DNA of 64,000 nt from Caldicellulosiruptoraceae bacterium PP1 (GCA_041320695.1 JBGGOQ010000003.1:1-64000), one strand, 5' to 3'. Shown: positions 16,810 to 26,455, numbered from the stretch's first letter. The notes: generated by a model not told the origin, from the sequence alone. Numbers and translations: made by a program.

Positions 16810-18066
16810 ATGGTTAAAATTGCAATAATGGGTTTTGGTGTTGTAGGATCTGGTGTATATGAGGTATTAACTAAAAATGCATCATCTATTGCAAAAAGAG
16901 CTGGTGAAGAAATTGAAATAAAATATATTCTTGATATAAGAGATTTTCCAAACCACCCTGCAGAAAAACTATTTGTGAAAGACTTTAATATAATACTAAA
17001 TGACCCTGAGGTATCCATTGTCGTTGAAACAATAGGTGGTTTAAGTCCTTCTTTTCAATTTACAAAGTCACTAATCGAAAAGGGCAAACATGTAGTGACG
17101 TCAAATAAAGAGCTTGTTGCAAAACATGGCCCAGAGCTTTTAAAGCTTGCAAAATCCATGAATGTCAATTACTTTTTTGAGGCATCTGTTGGTGGTGGAA
17201 TACCAATAATAAGGCCTCTCCAAAATTGCCTTGCTGCAAATCAGATAACAGAAATTGCTGGTATATTAAATGGAACAACAAACTATATCTTAACTCGTAT
17301 GGCTAAGAATAACCTGTCTTTTGATGTAGCTTTAAAAGAGGCTCAAGAAAAAGGCTATGCAGAAAGAAATCCAACCAACGACGTTGAAGGGCATGATGCT
17401 TGTAGGAAGATAGCTATTTTATCCTCTATTGCATATGCAAATTATATTAATTTTGAACATATCTATACAGAGGGTATCACAAAACTTTCAAAAGAAGATA
17501 TGATGTATGCTGACGAGTTAGATGCAACTATTAAACTTATTGCTATGAGTAAAAGGTTAAATAACAATACCATATTAGCAAAGGTAACTCCATTAATGAT
17601 TAGTCAAAAAAGCTCTCTTGCTAATGTTGATGATGTTTTTAATGCAATTTTAGTTAAAGGTGATGCTATAGGTGACGTGATGTTCTATGGACAAGGGGCA
17701 GGAAAGCTTCCAACTGCAAGTGCTGTTGTAGGCGATGTAATTGATATTGTTAAACATATAGATAAGTCCTTTGTATATACATGGGGAATTAATCAAAACA
17801 TTAAAGTATTGAGTATTTATGAAGTAGAAAGTAGATTTTTTGTGAGGGCTAAATATAAAGATTATTCAAAGGCAAAAGATGCTGTATCACTATTATTTAA
17901 TGATTGTATGATTGTAAATACACATAAGAAAATAGGTGAAAATGAGTTTGCTTTTGTTACTTATGAGATGCCTGAAAAGGAATTTAATAATAAGATTGAA
18001 CAATTTAAAAAATTGCCAGTTATTGATGATATTTTAAGTATCATTAGATATGATGAAAACTTATAA
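16810..18066 (+). CDS. hom: Homoserine dehydrogenase
   Basis: A 418-residue enzyme reducing aspartate semialdehyde to homoserine with NAD(P)H. The N-terminal dinucleotide-binding motif is GFGVVGSGVYEVL. The catalytic region carries TSNKELVAKHGPELL, EASVGGGIPIIRPL, GILNGTTNYILTRM and NPTNDVEGHDACRKIAIL with the expected Asp/Lys residues. A C-terminal ACT domain (from about residue 345) suggests threonine feedback. The start lies behind AAAAAAGGAGG. It sits 21 bp after the ACT protein and 21 bp before thrB, forming one operon. Confidence 0.97.
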   Translation: MVKIAIMGFGVVGSGVYEVLTKNASSIAKRAGEEIEIKYILDIRDFPNHPAEKLFVKDFNIILNDPEVSIVVETIGGLSPSFQFTKSLIEKGKHVVTSNKELVAKHGPELLKLAKSMNVNYFFEASVGGGIPIIRPLQNCLAANQITEIAGILNGTTNYILTRMAKNNLSFDVALKEAQEKGYAERNPTNDVEGHDACRKIAILSSIAYANYINFEHIYTEGITKLSKEDMMYADELDATIKLIAMSKRLNNNTILAKVTPLMISQKSSLANVDDVFNAILVKGDAIGDVMFYGQGAGKLPTASAVVGDVIDIVKHIDKSFVYTWGINQNIKVLSIYEVESRFFVRAKYKDYSKAKDAVSLLFNDCMIVNTHKKIGENEFAFVTYEMPEKEFNNKIEQFKKLPVIDDILSIIRYDENL

Positions 18067-18087
18067 TTAAACTTTGGAGGTAATAAA

Positions 18088-18999
18088 ATGATTTCAGTCA
18101 AGGTGCCGGCATCTACGGCTAATCTTGGTGCCGGTTTTGATTGTATGGGGGTTGCTTTAAAATTATATAACATAATTGAAGTAGAAGAATGTGAAAGTGG
18201 TCTTCATATCACTTCATCACCTGATGATGAATCAATTGCAAAGGATGAATCAAACCTTGTGTATAAAGCAATGAAAACTGTATTTGATGAAGTTGGTTGG
18301 TATCCAAAAGGGCTAAAAATAAACCTCATAAATGAAATACCACTAACAAGAGGATTAGGTTCATCAGCTGCGTGTATTTCTGGTGGAATCTATGCTGCAA
18401 ATCTTTTATGCGGTGGAAAATTAAGTGAAGAAGAAATGATTTTTCTTGCAGCTAAAATGGAAGGACATCCTGATAACTCGACACCTGCTATGATAGGTGG
18501 ATTTGTAATAGCAGTTATGGATGAAAAAAAGGTTCATTATATAAAGTTTGTTGTCCCACAAAGGCTTAAGTTTGCAGTATTCATACCTGATTTTCCATTA
18601 TCAACTGAGTTTGCAAGAAATATATTACCAAAGCGGATAGACTTTAAAGATGCTGTATACAATATTGGAAGATCAACCTTATTTGCTTCATCAATTTTGA
18701 CAGGCTATTATGAATTTTTAAAAGAAGCTACAAAAGATAAGCTTCACCAGCAATATCGAAAAAAAATGATTCCTGATTTTGATAAAATTATAAATATTTC
18801 AATGGATTTTGGTGCAAAAGGATCATTTTTATCAGGGGCAGGTCCATCCATAATTGCACTAATTGATGAGAACTATGAAGAATTTGAAACTGAGGTTAAT
18901 AAAAAACTTACTAAGTTAGTTAATAATTGGAAACTTCTTATACTTGATGCAGATAACAATGGTGCTAATGTTTTCTCTGTTCAAAGCAGAGTATTATAA
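18088..18999 (+). CDS. thrB: Homoserine kinase
   Basis: A 303-residue GHMP-family kinase that phosphorylates homoserine for threonine synthesis. The family signatures are present: VPASTANLGAGFDCMGVAL at the N-terminus, the ATP-binding PLTRGLGSSAACISGGIYAA near residue 85, and the C-terminal GSFLSGAGPSIIAL. Length is typical. ATG behind TTTGGAGG, directly downstream of hom. No threonine synthase gene lies in this window, so the final step must be encoded elsewhere. Confidence 0.96.
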   Translation: MISVKVPASTANLGAGFDCMGVALKLYNIIEVEECESGLHITSSPDDESIAKDESNLVYKAMKTVFDEVGWYPKGLKINLINEIPLTRGLGSSAACISGGIYAANLLCGGKLSEEEMIFLAAKMEGHPDNSTPAMIGGFVIAVMDEKKVHYIKFVVPQRLKFAVFIPDFPLSTEFARNILPKRIDFKDAVYNIGRSTLFASSILTGYYEFLKEATKDKLHQQYRKKMIPDFDKIINISMDFGAKGSFLSGAGPSIIALIDENYEEFETEVNKKLTKLVNNWKLLILDADNNGANVFSVQSRVL

Positions 19000-19072
19000 A
19001 TTAATGTCATTCATTCAAAAAATATAATATAATATTATGTATCATTATTTGTAGGATAAGGAGGGCATAAAA

Positions 19073-20299
19073 TTGGGAATAGTAGTTCAAAAGTATGGTG
19101 GAACATCAGTAGCTGATAAAGAAAGAATATTCAGAGCAGCTTCCCGTGCTATTGCTGAGTATGAAAAAGGAAACAATGTAGTTGTAGTTGTATCAGCCCA
19201 AGGAGATACAACAGATGAATTAATTGAAAAAGCAAATGAAATAAATCCAAATGCCTCAAAAAGAGAAATGGATATGCTTTTATCAACTGGTGAACAGATT
19301 TCAATAGCACTTATGGCTATGGCAATTGAAAAGTTAGGTTATCCTGTAATTTCACTTACAGGGTGGCAAGCAGGGATTAAAACAGATTCACATTATTCCT
19401 CAGCGAGAATACGTGAAATAGATACTGAAAGGTTACAAATAGAGCTTGATAAGAAAAATATTGTTGTTGTTGCTGGTTTTCAAGGAATAAATAGATATGA
19501 TGATATAACTACATTAGGTAGAGGTGGATCAGATACAACTGCTGTTGCTTTGGCTGCAGCACTAAAAGCAGACAAATGTGAGATATATACCGATGTTGAT
19601 GGTGTTTATACGGCTGACCCAAGGGTTGTAAAAGATGCATCAAAGCTAAAAGAGATATCATACGATGAAATGCTTGAACTTGCAACTTTAGGTGCTAAGG
19701 TTTTACACAATAGATCAGTTGAACTTGCAAAAAAATATAATATACCTTTGGTTGTAAGGTCATCATTTAATAATAATGAAGGAACTATTGTTAAGGAGGT
19801 TAATAGCGTGGAAAAATTACTTGTTTCTGGTGTTGCTTGTGATAATGAAGTAGCAAGAGTTTCAGTTGTTGGTGTTGAAAATGTTCCAGGTAAAGCATTC
19901 CAAATATTTTCACTTTTAGCTAAGGAGAATATAAATGTTGATATAATTTTACAATCAATTGGAAGAGAAAAAACAAAGGATATATCATTTACAGTGAATA
20001 AAGGAAACCTAAAAAATACACTTGAGGTATTAAATAATAATCTTCATATTATTGGTGCAAAAGATGTTACTTATTCTGATACTGTTGCTAAGGTTTCTAT
20101 AGTAGGAGCAGGTATGGTAAATAATCCTGGTGTTGCAGCTATGATGTTTGAAGCTTTATATGATGCAGGTATTAATATCGAAATGATTTCAACATCTGAA
20201 ATAAAGATATCTGTTCTAATAGATAGTGTAGATGCTGATAAAGCAGTAAGAGCTATTCATGATAAGTTCAAATTAGGACAATTAAACAATGGAAAATAA
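19073..20299 (+). CDS. lysC: Aspartate kinase, alpha/beta type
   Basis: A 408-residue aspartokinase catalysing the first step of the aspartate family pathway. N-terminal QKYGGTSVAD and the catalytic TLGRGGSDTTAVALAAAL are intact; two ACT domains occupy residues about 260-408 (VVGVENVPGKAFQIF and IVGAGMVNNPGVAAMMF), implying feedback by lysine and/or threonine. The length equals that of Bacillus LysC, and an internal start for a beta subunit is present. The start codon is TTG with AAGGAGGG upstream. It is 73 bp from thrB, a gap with A/T-rich promoter-like sequence but no riboswitch-like structure, and ends at a strong terminator. Confidence 0.97.
   Translation: MGIVVQKYGGTSVADKERIFRAASRAIAEYEKGNNVVVVVSAQGDTTDELIEKANEINPNASKREMDMLLSTGEQISIALMAMAIEKLGYPVISLTGWQAGIKTDSHYSSARIREIDTERLQIELDKKNIVVVAGFQGINRYDDITTLGRGGSDTTAVALAAALKADKCEIYTDVDGVYTADPRVVKDASKLKEISYDEMLELATLGAKVLHNRSVELAKKYNIPLVVRSSFNNNEGTIVKEVNSVEKLLVSGVACDNEVARVSVVGVENVPGKAFQIFSLLAKENINVDIILQSIGREKTKDISFTVNKGNLKNTLEVLNNNLHIIGAKDVTYSDTVAKVSIVGAGMVNNPGVAAMMFEALYDAGINIEMISTSEIKISVLIDSVDADKAVRAIHDKFKLGQLNNGK
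19793..19810 (+). promoter_or_regulatory. Internal ribosome-binding site and GTG start for the aspartokinase beta subunit
   Basis: A perfect AAGGAGG lies 8 bases before an in-frame GTG (19808-19810, codon 246 of lysC). Initiation here would give a 163-residue protein made only of the two ACT domains, ending at 20299. Bacillus LysC is known to produce such an alpha2-beta2 enzyme from overlapping in-frame starts, and the size matches. Confidence 0.75.
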
Positions 20300-20304
20300 A
20301 TTTC

Positions 20305-20340
20305 AGAGGCTATCCTAAATCACAAGGATAGCCTCTTTTA
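20305..20340 (+). terminator. Intrinsic terminator after lysC
   Basis: Stem GAGGCTATCCT/AGGATAGCCTC with an 8-nt loop followed by TTTTA, 6 bp past the lysC stop. It also separates the convergent acetyltransferase gene. Confidence 0.9.
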
Positions 20341-20342
20341 AA

Positions 20343-20900
20343 TTAATCAATTTTAATATTCTCATTATTTGTCATATTTTCAAAATCTTTTTTTAAAAGC
20401 CCCATCAAAATCTTGTCATGAAATTTACCATCAATACACTTTGCCTCTCTTAAAACCCCTTCAATCTTAAAACCGCATTTTTGATATGCTTTAATTGCTC
20501 TTACATTCTCATCAAAGGTATCAAGTTCAATTCTATTAATATCAAGATTATCAAAAAGATACCTAATAAAAAGCTTAGTAGCCTCAGTCCCAAGGCCTTT
20601 ACCCCAAAAGTTTTTTTCACCTATATGTATCCCTAAGGTAACTTTTTTATTATTAATATCATAATCTCTATAAGATATTGAACCTATAGCAAAGCCATTT
20701 TTTAGTTCAATAATAAATCTATGAACATTTGAATTTGCATTTTTGTACCATCTTTCAAAATCTTTAATTGTACTCTTTTCTCCAGTTAATCCTAATGCCC
20801 AAAATGCAACTTCAGGGTCATTATACCATTTCTGAAGAAGTTTTAAGTCTCCCCAAGTTAATTCTCTGATATTTATATTTTCTCCTTTTGCAATAATCAT
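20343..20900 (-). CDS. GNAT-family N-acetyltransferase (RimJ/RimL-like)
   Basis: A 185-residue acetyltransferase of the GNAT fold. The acetyl-CoA-binding motif A appears as GKGLGTEATKLFIRYLF, followed by RIELDTFDENVRAIKAYQKCGFKIEGVLRE, the pattern of RimJ/RimL-type enzymes acting on protein N-termini or small amines. The substrate cannot be told. The ATG at 20900 is chosen because AAAGGTG lies upstream; that site overlaps the stop of the phosphoesterase gene, making it the last gene of the gerM-rph-rdgB-yfcE operon. Confidence 0.88.
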   Translation of the reverse strand: MIIAKGENINIRELTWGDLKLLQKWYNDPEVAFWALGLTGEKSTIKDFERWYKNANSNVHRFIIELKNGFAIGSISYRDYDINNKKVTLGIHIGEKNFWGKGLGTEATKLFIRYLFDNLDINRIELDTFDENVRAIKAYQKCGFKIEGVLREAKCIDGKFHDKILMGLLKKDFENMTNNENIKID

Positions 20901-20904
20901 ATTT

Positions 20905-21381
20905 TCACACCTTTTCAAGATAAGCTATAACACCATACTCTGTAACATCAGCTAAAGCATATGAACTTGAACCATCACGCGAATAAGTAAGACTACCAGG
21001 ATTTAGAAATAGACAGTTATCTTTATAAAATTCTTCTTGTTCATGTGTATGTCCAAAAAATACTGCATCTACCTTTAAAGCTTTTGCATGTGAAACAATG
21101 TAATCATATGAATACTTTACCCTATACATATGACCATGTGTAATTAATATTCTTTTCCCATTTAATTCTATAATTTTTTCATTTGGATAATCTTTAGTAA
21201 AATCATTATTGCCCTTTACTATCTCAAATTTAACATCAGAAAAAATACCCTGAAGCCTTTTTGCATCAGAAACTAAATCTCCCAAATGAACAACCATTGA
21301 TATTTTATCTTTATATTTTTTTATTAATTTTTCAGCATTTGAAGTAAATCCATGAGTATCACTGATTACTAAAATCTTCAT
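20905..21381 (-). CDS. YfcE/MJ0936-type metallophosphoesterase
   Basis: A 158-residue calcineurin-like phosphoesterase. The dimetal ligands are present as ISDTHG near the N-terminus, HLGDLVSD, KGNND, THGH and FGHTHEQ. These enzymes cleave phosphodiesters such as 2',3'-cAMP or bis-pNPP in vitro; the biological substrate is unclear. The ATG follows GGAGGAGCTTT and overlaps rdgB by 23 bases. The same neighbourhood (gerM, rph, rdgB, ysnB) exists in Bacillus. Confidence 0.93.
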   Translation of the reverse strand: MKILVISDTHGFTSNAEKLIKKYKDKISMVVHLGDLVSDAKRLQGIFSDVKFEIVKGNNDFTKDYPNEKIIELNGKRILITHGHMYRVKYSYDYIVSHAKALKVDAVFFGHTHEQEEFYKDNCLFLNPGSLTYSRDGSSSYALADVTEYGVIAYLEKV

Positions 21382-21970
21382 AAAGCTCCTCCAAAAGCTT
21401 CTTTAGTTTAATAGCAGCATTAAATCTGTGACTAATTGAGTTTTTAACATTATCACTTAGTTCGGCAAATGTTTTATCAAAACCATAAGGTATAAAAATA
21501 GGGTCATAACCAAATCCATTATTACCTTTCGGCTCAAATGCTATTTTGCCATGACACTCACCACGAGATTTTAGTATGTTGCCATTTTCATCAATAAAAA
21601 CAAAAACACACACAAACTTAGCTGTTCTATTATTCTCAGGGGTATCTCTTAATTTATCTAAAAGTTTTTCCATGTTCTTTTTATCATTTGAATCTTCCCC
21701 TGCATATCTTGCAGAATATATACCTGGTTCACCATTTAAAAGATCCACCATTAAACCAGAGTCATCAGCCAATGTTGGCATATGAAATAAATCGTAAATT
21801 ACTTTAGCTTTAATAAATGCGTTTTCTTCAAAACTATTGCCATTTTCTATTATGTTTATTTCTTTGTCAAGTTCATCAATTGAAATAAACTCATCAAAAT
21901 AATCTTTAAATAATTCTCTTATCTCTTCTTTTTTGCCTTTATTCTTGGTTGCTACTATTACTCTTTTCAT
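21359..21970 (-). CDS. rdgB: XTP/dITP diphosphatase (HAM1/RdgB)
   Basis: A 203-residue non-canonical purine NTP pyrophosphatase that clears XTP and dITP. Family motifs: [15 protein letters not shown] at the N-terminus, [26 protein letters not shown], and C-terminal [12 protein letters not shown] with [10 protein letters not shown]. It overlaps the end of rph by 32 bases and the start of the phosphoesterase gene by 23, so the three are translationally linked. Confidence 0.96.
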   Translation of the reverse strand: MKRVIVATKNKGKKEEIRELFKDYFDEFISIDELDKEINIIENGNSFEENAFIKAKVIYDLFHMPTLADDSGLMVDLLNGEPGIYSARYAGEDSNDKKNMEKLLDKLRDTPENNRTAKFVCVFVFIDENGNILKSRGECHGKIAFEPKGNNGFGYDPIFIPYGFDKTFAELSDNVKNSISHRFNAAIKLKKLLEELYEDFSNQ

Positions 21971-22718
21971 CTTTTGCTACACTCCCGATTAAGTTTGCGT
22001 CTTCTCCAAGTAATTCTTTCTGGTAATTAATTAGATTTGTAATACCCATTTTCCCAAGATTTAATAGCTTTTGAAACTGTTCCTCAGAAAATGCTATTCC
22101 TTCTGCAGTTCCCTGAATCTCAATAAATTGTCCTTTTTCGTTCATTACAAGGTTTAAATCTACTTCAGCCTTTGAATCTTCTTCATAACAAAGATCCAAA
22201 AGCTCTTCCCCGTCACAAATTCCAACCGAAATTGCTGCAATATGGCTACATATAGGAAAATTCTCTATTATTTTTTCATCATATAATTTTTTGCATGCAT
22301 CAAAAAGTGCAATAAATCCACCTGTTATTGAAGCAGTTCTTGTTCCACCGTCTGCTTGAATAACATCACAGTCAATGGTAATAAGTCGCTCACCAAGTGC
22401 TTTAAGATTTATTCCTGCTCTTAGTGTTCTTCCTATCAGTCTTTGTATCTCTTGACTTCTACCACTTAACTTAAGTTTATTTATATCCCTTGGATTTCTT
22501 TGTTGAGTAGACCTCGGAAGCATTGAATATTCTGCTGTAACCCATCCTTCACCTGTTCCTTTTTTGAATGGAGGTACTTTTTCATCAATAGAAGCAGTTA
22601 CAATAACCTTTGTATTTCCCATTTCAATGAGTACTGAACCTTCAGCATATTTTATATAATTTCTTGTTATTTTCACTTGCCTAAGCTGATCATGTTCTCT
22701 TGAATCTATCCTCATCAT
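21939..22718 (-). CDS. rph: Ribonuclease PH
   Basis: A 259-residue phosphorolytic 3'-5' exoribonuclease that trims tRNA precursors. The start [17 protein letters not shown], the [23 protein letters not shown] block and [21 protein letters not shown] active-site segment are intact. The ATG at 22718 has AAAGGAAG just upstream; an earlier in-frame start (22736) would overlap gerM. Only the short C-terminal tail beyond residue 240 ([12 protein letters not shown]) lies outside the core fold. Confidence 0.96.
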   Translation of the reverse strand: MMRIDSREHDQLRQVKITRNYIKYAEGSVLIEMGNTKVIVTASIDEKVPPFKKGTGEGWVTAEYSMLPRSTQQRNPRDINKLKLSGRSQEIQRLIGRTLRAGINLKALGERLITIDCDVIQADGGTRTASITGGFIALFDACKKLYDEKIIENFPICSHIAAISVGICDGEELLDLCYEEDSKAEVDLNLVMNEKGQFIEIQGTAEGIAFSEEQFQKLLNLGKMGITNLINYQKELLGEDANLIGSVAKDEKSNSSNQE

Positions 22719-22728
22719 AATCTTCCTT

Positions 22729-23694
22729 TCATTCAATTGTAATCTTATTTATTTTAAATGTATTTATATCAATTTTTGAAACATCATACTGATCCAAATA
22801 AAAAGGCTGCGAATTAGATAAAACCTTTATATATTGAATATTTGGGATCTCTTTTATTGTAAAAACCAATGACTCCAAAAATGCAGTTGTCATATCTTCC
22901 CCTTTTAGATCTTTTATTTGCTTTGAAAAATCAATTAAAATACTTTTATCTGTAATTTTATATTTATTAACTCTAAGGCCTTTTAGTAATGGTATACTAA
23001 TAGAAATACTATTTACAAATGTCTCTAATATGTTTTTTATTATATTATCATTATTATATTTTATTTTAACCCATTTAGGAATTATAAAAAATCTATTATC
23101 TATTAATTTTGGATAATATATAATAATCTCGTTATTACTTTTCCTATAAAACTGATTAAGAACCTTGTCTTCACTTAAAAAAATTACTTTTTGAACATTA
23201 TTATAGCTTGTCAAAAGGTATGTAACAGCTTTTAGAAATAAATTAGTATTTATATTATTATAAAAATTATTACTAAAGTCAACCTTTACATATTGTTCCT
23301 TATATGAAATACCTCTTAATACTATATCTTGAGGCAATATCTGATTAAGCCCATATTTTCTTATTGCAAAGCTTAAATTTATATTAAATTTGGTAAGTTC
23401 TATCCCTTTTGTAGCAACAAATAAGGTTTTTTCTTGTGTTATTGTTGCAGGGACTAAGTCACCATCTTTATCAACAAAAACTGTCAAAATGTCAAATGGA
23501 TTTTTATAGGCTTGTTTTTTACCATCATTGAGATTATTATATATGTCCTGATCAACCAACTGAAATTCAATATTCTTCTCTATTTTATTTTTTTCATTAT
23601 TTTTAACCTTACCAAGAATATTATTATCTATTGAACAAGAATAAAGAAATATCTGAAGAATTATCAATAAAATAATTAGTCCTCTTTTTCCCAT
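22729..23694 (-). CDS. gerM: GerM-like sporulation/germination lipoprotein (GerMN domains)
   Basis: A 321-residue predicted lipoprotein (lipobox LYSC, C20). Two GerMN-type repeats are apparent: about residues 65-185 ([16 protein letters not shown] and [10 protein letters not shown], with [16 protein letters not shown]) and about 200-321 ([45 protein letters not shown]). GerM is a sporulation-specific peptidoglycan-linked protein needed for forespore engulfment and spore formation in Bacillus, where it also sits directly upstream of rph. ATG behind AAAAGGGTGGG. Sequence divergence is high, so identification rests on repeats plus synteny. Confidence 0.85.
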   Translation of the reverse strand: MGKRGLIILLIILQIFLYSCSIDNNILGKVKNNEKNKIEKNIEFQLVDQDIYNNLNDGKKQAYKNPFDILTVFVDKDGDLVPATITQEKTLFVATKGIELTKFNINLSFAIRKYGLNQILPQDIVLRGISYKEQYVKVDFSNNFYNNINTNLFLKAVTYLLTSYNNVQKVIFLSEDKVLNQFYRKSNNEIIIYYPKLIDNRFFIIPKWVKIKYNNDNIIKNILETFVNSISISIPLLKGLRVNKYKITDKSILIDFSKQIKDLKGEDMTTAFLESLVFTIKEIPNIQYIKVLSNSQPFYLDQYDVSKIDINTFKINKITIE

Positions 23695-23779
23695 TTTTAC
23701 CCACCCTTTTATGTAAATTTTCCATAATAAAAATTATTATTGTTTTGGGTGGTTTAGAACAGAAAAAGAGGACTTTTTT

Positions 23780-24760
23780 TTATCTTTTTGATAAAAGCAT
23801 AATAATTAATGAGGTAAGTGAAAAACAAATACTCACAAGATATAAAAACAAAACTGCCTGCTTTTGGTTCAAGCCTGCATCTAATAACCTGAAATGAACT
23901 TGGCTTTTATCAGCCTTAAATATTGATTTCCCATCTTTTAGCCTTTTAAATACAACAAATAAATTGTCAAATATAGGTAGTCCAAGTGATAGAATAGGAA
24001 CTATCAGCGAAACTACTGTTGCAACTTTAAATGTTCCTTCTACAGCAATTGTGCCAAGCACAAATCCTAAAAATGTTGCACCAGAATCACCCATAAATAT
24101 TTTTGCTGGATGTCTATTAAATATCAAAAAAGCACTTGAAACTCCGACTAAGGCTGCTGCCATATATGTTGAAATACCAGCAGAAGAAATTATAGTTAAG
24201 TTCATAAGTGCAACAAAATATAGCGTTACACCAGAAATTGTAGTGATACCAGCTGCAAGTCCATCCATACCATCCATAAAATTAATAACTGTCGTAATAC
24301 CAAAAATCCAAATCACAGTTGCAAAATATTGAAACCAAACAGGAAAATGAATAAATTTATGTGTTATTGGGTTTGTAATACCTTCTATTTGAATTCCCAT
24401 AATAAAAACTATAGAACATGCAAGAATTTGTATTGCAAACTTTGGTAGTGCCCCAAAATCCTTTCCTTTTGATTTATAATAATCGTCAACAACACCTATT
24501 AGCAATACTAATGAAGATGCAAAGAAAAACCCAATGAATTCTCTACTAATACCCCTTATTACAAATTGGGCAATAAAAAAGGCTACAAAAAGCCCAATTC
24601 CTCCTGTAACAGGTATTGGATATGAATGTATTTTCCTTTGATTTGGTTTATCAACAAAGCCAATCTCAATTGACTTTTTTTGTATATATGGTGTTATTAA
24701 TATTACTGTAAAAAAGGCTATTAAAAATGCTATTATATCTTTTATAATTAAACTAACCAT
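23780..24760 (-). CDS. tagO: Undecaprenyl-phosphate N-acetylglucosaminyl-1-phosphate transferase (TagO/WecA)
   Basis: A 326-residue polytopic enzyme of the MraY/WecA superfamily, transferring GlcNAc-1-P to undecaprenyl phosphate at the membrane to start teichoic acid or related glycan synthesis. Motifs: KPNQRKIHSYPIPVTGGIG, the catalytic VVDDYYKSKG, NFMDGMDGLAAGIT and the Mg-binding FMGDSGATFLGF; about ten hydrophobic helices. RBS GGAGGG. The start overlaps the preceding membrane gene by 8 bases. UDP-ManNAc from MnaA (3888-5045) is a plausible later substrate of the same pathway. Confidence 0.95.
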   Translation of the reverse strand: MVSLIIKDIIAFLIAFFTVILITPYIQKKSIEIGFVDKPNQRKIHSYPIPVTGGIGLFVAFFIAQFVIRGISREFIGFFFASSLVLLIGVVDDYYKSKGKDFGALPKFAIQILACSIVFIMGIQIEGITNPITHKFIHFPVWFQYFATVIWIFGITTVINFMDGMDGLAAGITTISGVTLYFVALMNLTIISSAGISTYMAAALVGVSSAFLIFNRHPAKIFMGDSGATFLGFVLGTIAVEGTFKVATVVSLIVPILSLGLPIFDNLFVVFKRLKDGKSIFKADKSQVHFRLLDAGLNQKQAVLFLYLVSICFSLTSLIIMLLSKR

Positions 24761-25265
24761 TAGTTTTTCCCTCCAATATCTTCAAGCTCTTGATCCTCAA
24801 TAAAAATGCTGTCAAAAGATAATCATATAGTATAAAAATAATTTCAGAACTTATTATTGTTAGAATAATGCCATATCTAAAATTTAATACTTCTTTTATA
24901 ATTAGTTTTGACATAAAATAAAAAATGATTAATCCAATATTAAAATACAAATATTTAAGAATAATTTCAATTAGAGGTTTGTATCCTTTTTCTAATATTG
25001 CTTTTACAATTGGATAAAATCCAGAGAATATTAAAAAGAATACTACTGAAAATTTATTTGGTACTATAAAAAAGCTTAATATACTTGAAGATAAATATAC
25101 TAAAAAACCAGTTTTTATATTAAACAACCAGATTGATAATAAAATACAGATAGAAGATAATATATAAAAAATGCTTTTGCCTTTAGGAAGAATAGATGCA
25201 AGAAAAATAAATATAACACATAGTGCAGTTAGTAAACTTGAATATGATAGTCTTTTTGCATTCAT
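24753..25265 (-). CDS. Polytopic membrane protein of unknown function
   Basis: A 170-residue protein with about five hydrophobic helices. I do not recognise the family with confidence; the compact all-helical layout and the N-terminal MNAKRLSYSSLLTALCVIF recall substrate-binding (S) components of ECF transporters or YybS/DUF2232-like proteins, but no diagnostic motif is visible. It is locked between cheR (4-base ATGA overlap) and tagO (8-base overlap), so all three are one translational unit. Confidence 0.6.
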   Translation of the reverse strand: MNAKRLSYSSLLTALCVIFIFLASILPKGKSIFYILSSICILLSIWLFNIKTGFLVYLSSSILSFFIVPNKFSVVFFLIFSGFYPIVKAILEKGYKPLIEIILKYLYFNIGLIIFYFMSKLIIKEVLNFRYGIILTIISSEIIFILYDYLLTAFLLRIKSLKILEGKTNG

Positions 25266-26047
25266 ACTTCCATCACCTTCTCATAGAAGAAGGTTTTATT
25301 CGCCTTAAATCCATATTTTTGTGAAGCAATAATCTGTTCAGTGCTACCAACAAATAAAATACCATTCATTCTAAGAGACTGATTAAATTTTCTATATATC
25401 ATGTCCTTTGCTTCTTCAGTAAAATATATTAAAACATTTCTACATACTATTAAATCAAAATTTTTGGGATATTCATCTTTAAGTAAATCATGATGAGAAA
25501 AATTTACACAATTCTTAATTTCATCACTAATATAATATAATTCGCCAATTGCTTTAAAATACCTTTTTATAAATTCTGGTGGAAGGGATTCTAAACTTTT
25601 TTTAACATATATTCCTTGCTTTGCTTTTGAAATAGCATCATTGTCTATATCTGTTGCAAATATCTTTATATCTTTAAGTGGAAAAAATTTTGATAATAGC
25701 ATTGCTAATGAGTATGGTTCCTCACCAGTTGAGCAGGCAGCACTCCAAATCTTTGGTTTTGGGTTTTTTTTCAATAAATAAGGTATCACTTCTTTTTCTA
25801 ATATTTCCCATTGATTTGGATTTCTATAAAACTCAGAAACGTTTATTGTTAAATAATTAATAAATTCTGTGTAAAGTTTTGTGTCCTTTGTAATTGCATT
25901 ATAGTAATCATAGAATCCTTCATATCCGTTTTTTTTAATTAATGATTCAATTCTTCTTTTCATTTGCTTTTCTTTATAATAATTTAGATTTATACCAATA
26001 AAATCTAATATCTTTTTCTTAAACCATTCATAATCATATATAATCAT
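25262..26047 (-). CDS. cheR: CheR-type protein-glutamate O-methyltransferase
   Basis: A 261-residue chemoreceptor methyltransferase. It has an N-terminal helical CheR domain (residues 1-75, KRRIESLIKKNGYEGFYDYY) and the SAM-binding domain with WSAACSTGEEPYSLAMLL, IFATDIDNDAISKAKQGIY and FDLIVCRNVLIYF. CheR uses SAM to methylate chemoreceptor glutamates for adaptation. No other chemotaxis gene is in the window, so this is a solitary copy placed in an operon with tagO; it could serve chemotaxis or another receptor system. RBS GAAGG before the ATG. Confidence 0.93.
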   Translation of the reverse strand: MIIYDYEWFKKKILDFIGINLNYYKEKQMKRRIESLIKKNGYEGFYDYYNAITKDTKLYTEFINYLTINVSEFYRNPNQWEILEKEVIPYLLKKNPKPKIWSAACSTGEEPYSLAMLLSKFFPLKDIKIFATDIDNDAISKAKQGIYVKKSLESLPPEFIKRYFKAIGELYYISDEIKNCVNFSHHDLLKDEYPKNFDLIVCRNVLIYFTEEAKDMIYRKFNQSLRMNGILFVGSTEQIIASQKYGFKANKTFFYEKVMEV

Positions 26048-26071
26048 AAAATACCTTCTTTCATAAAAACA

Positions 26072-26455
26072 TTATTTACATGTATGTTTATTAAAATAAT
26101 CAAAAACATTTAATTCTAAATAATTCCCTTTATTAATAAAACCAATCTTTTCAAAAAAGGTATTAAAATCTGATAAATTAATTTTAATAAGTTCAATATT
26201 ATTGTTATAACAATAGTTTATTAATGTTTTAACAAGCCCATCACCAAAATATTGGCCCCTAAAACCCTCAATAATAAATACTGAAAGAATCTCTGAATAG
26301 CAATTTTTTTTTATAAATTGCAGTAAACCTATAATATTGTTATCTATTTCAACAACTATATGTAAACTTTTTTGGTATAATTTAATGTTGTTTATATTAG
26401 CAAAATTGTGTATTTTTTCTTTATCATTATTCTGAGCAAGTCTTATTAAAAACAA
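26072..26455 (-). CDS. Small GNAT-like acetyltransferase
   Basis: A 127-residue protein with a short GNAT-like fold: N-terminal IRLAQNNDKEKIHNFANI, a central strand IVVEIDNNIIGLLQFI, and a motif-A-like IIEGFRGQYFGDGLVKTLINYC. The pattern matches GNAT enzymes but the glycine-rich CoA loop is weakly conserved (RGQYFGDG). Start is TTG with AGGAGG 8 bases upstream. It is 24 bp upstream of cheR. Substrate unknown; the gene is divergent from mogA. Confidence 0.7.
   Translation of the reverse strand: MFLIRLAQNNDKEKIHNFANINNIKLYQKSLHIVVEIDNNIIGLLQFIKKNCYSEILSVFIIEGFRGQYFGDGLVKTLINYCYNNNIELIKINLSDFNTFFEKIGFINKGNYLELNVFDYFNKHTCK

Noticed and set aside
19000-19072. Lysine riboswitch or T-box in front of lysC
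   Set aside because: The gap is only 73 bp, A/T-rich and without stable stems; far too short for either element.
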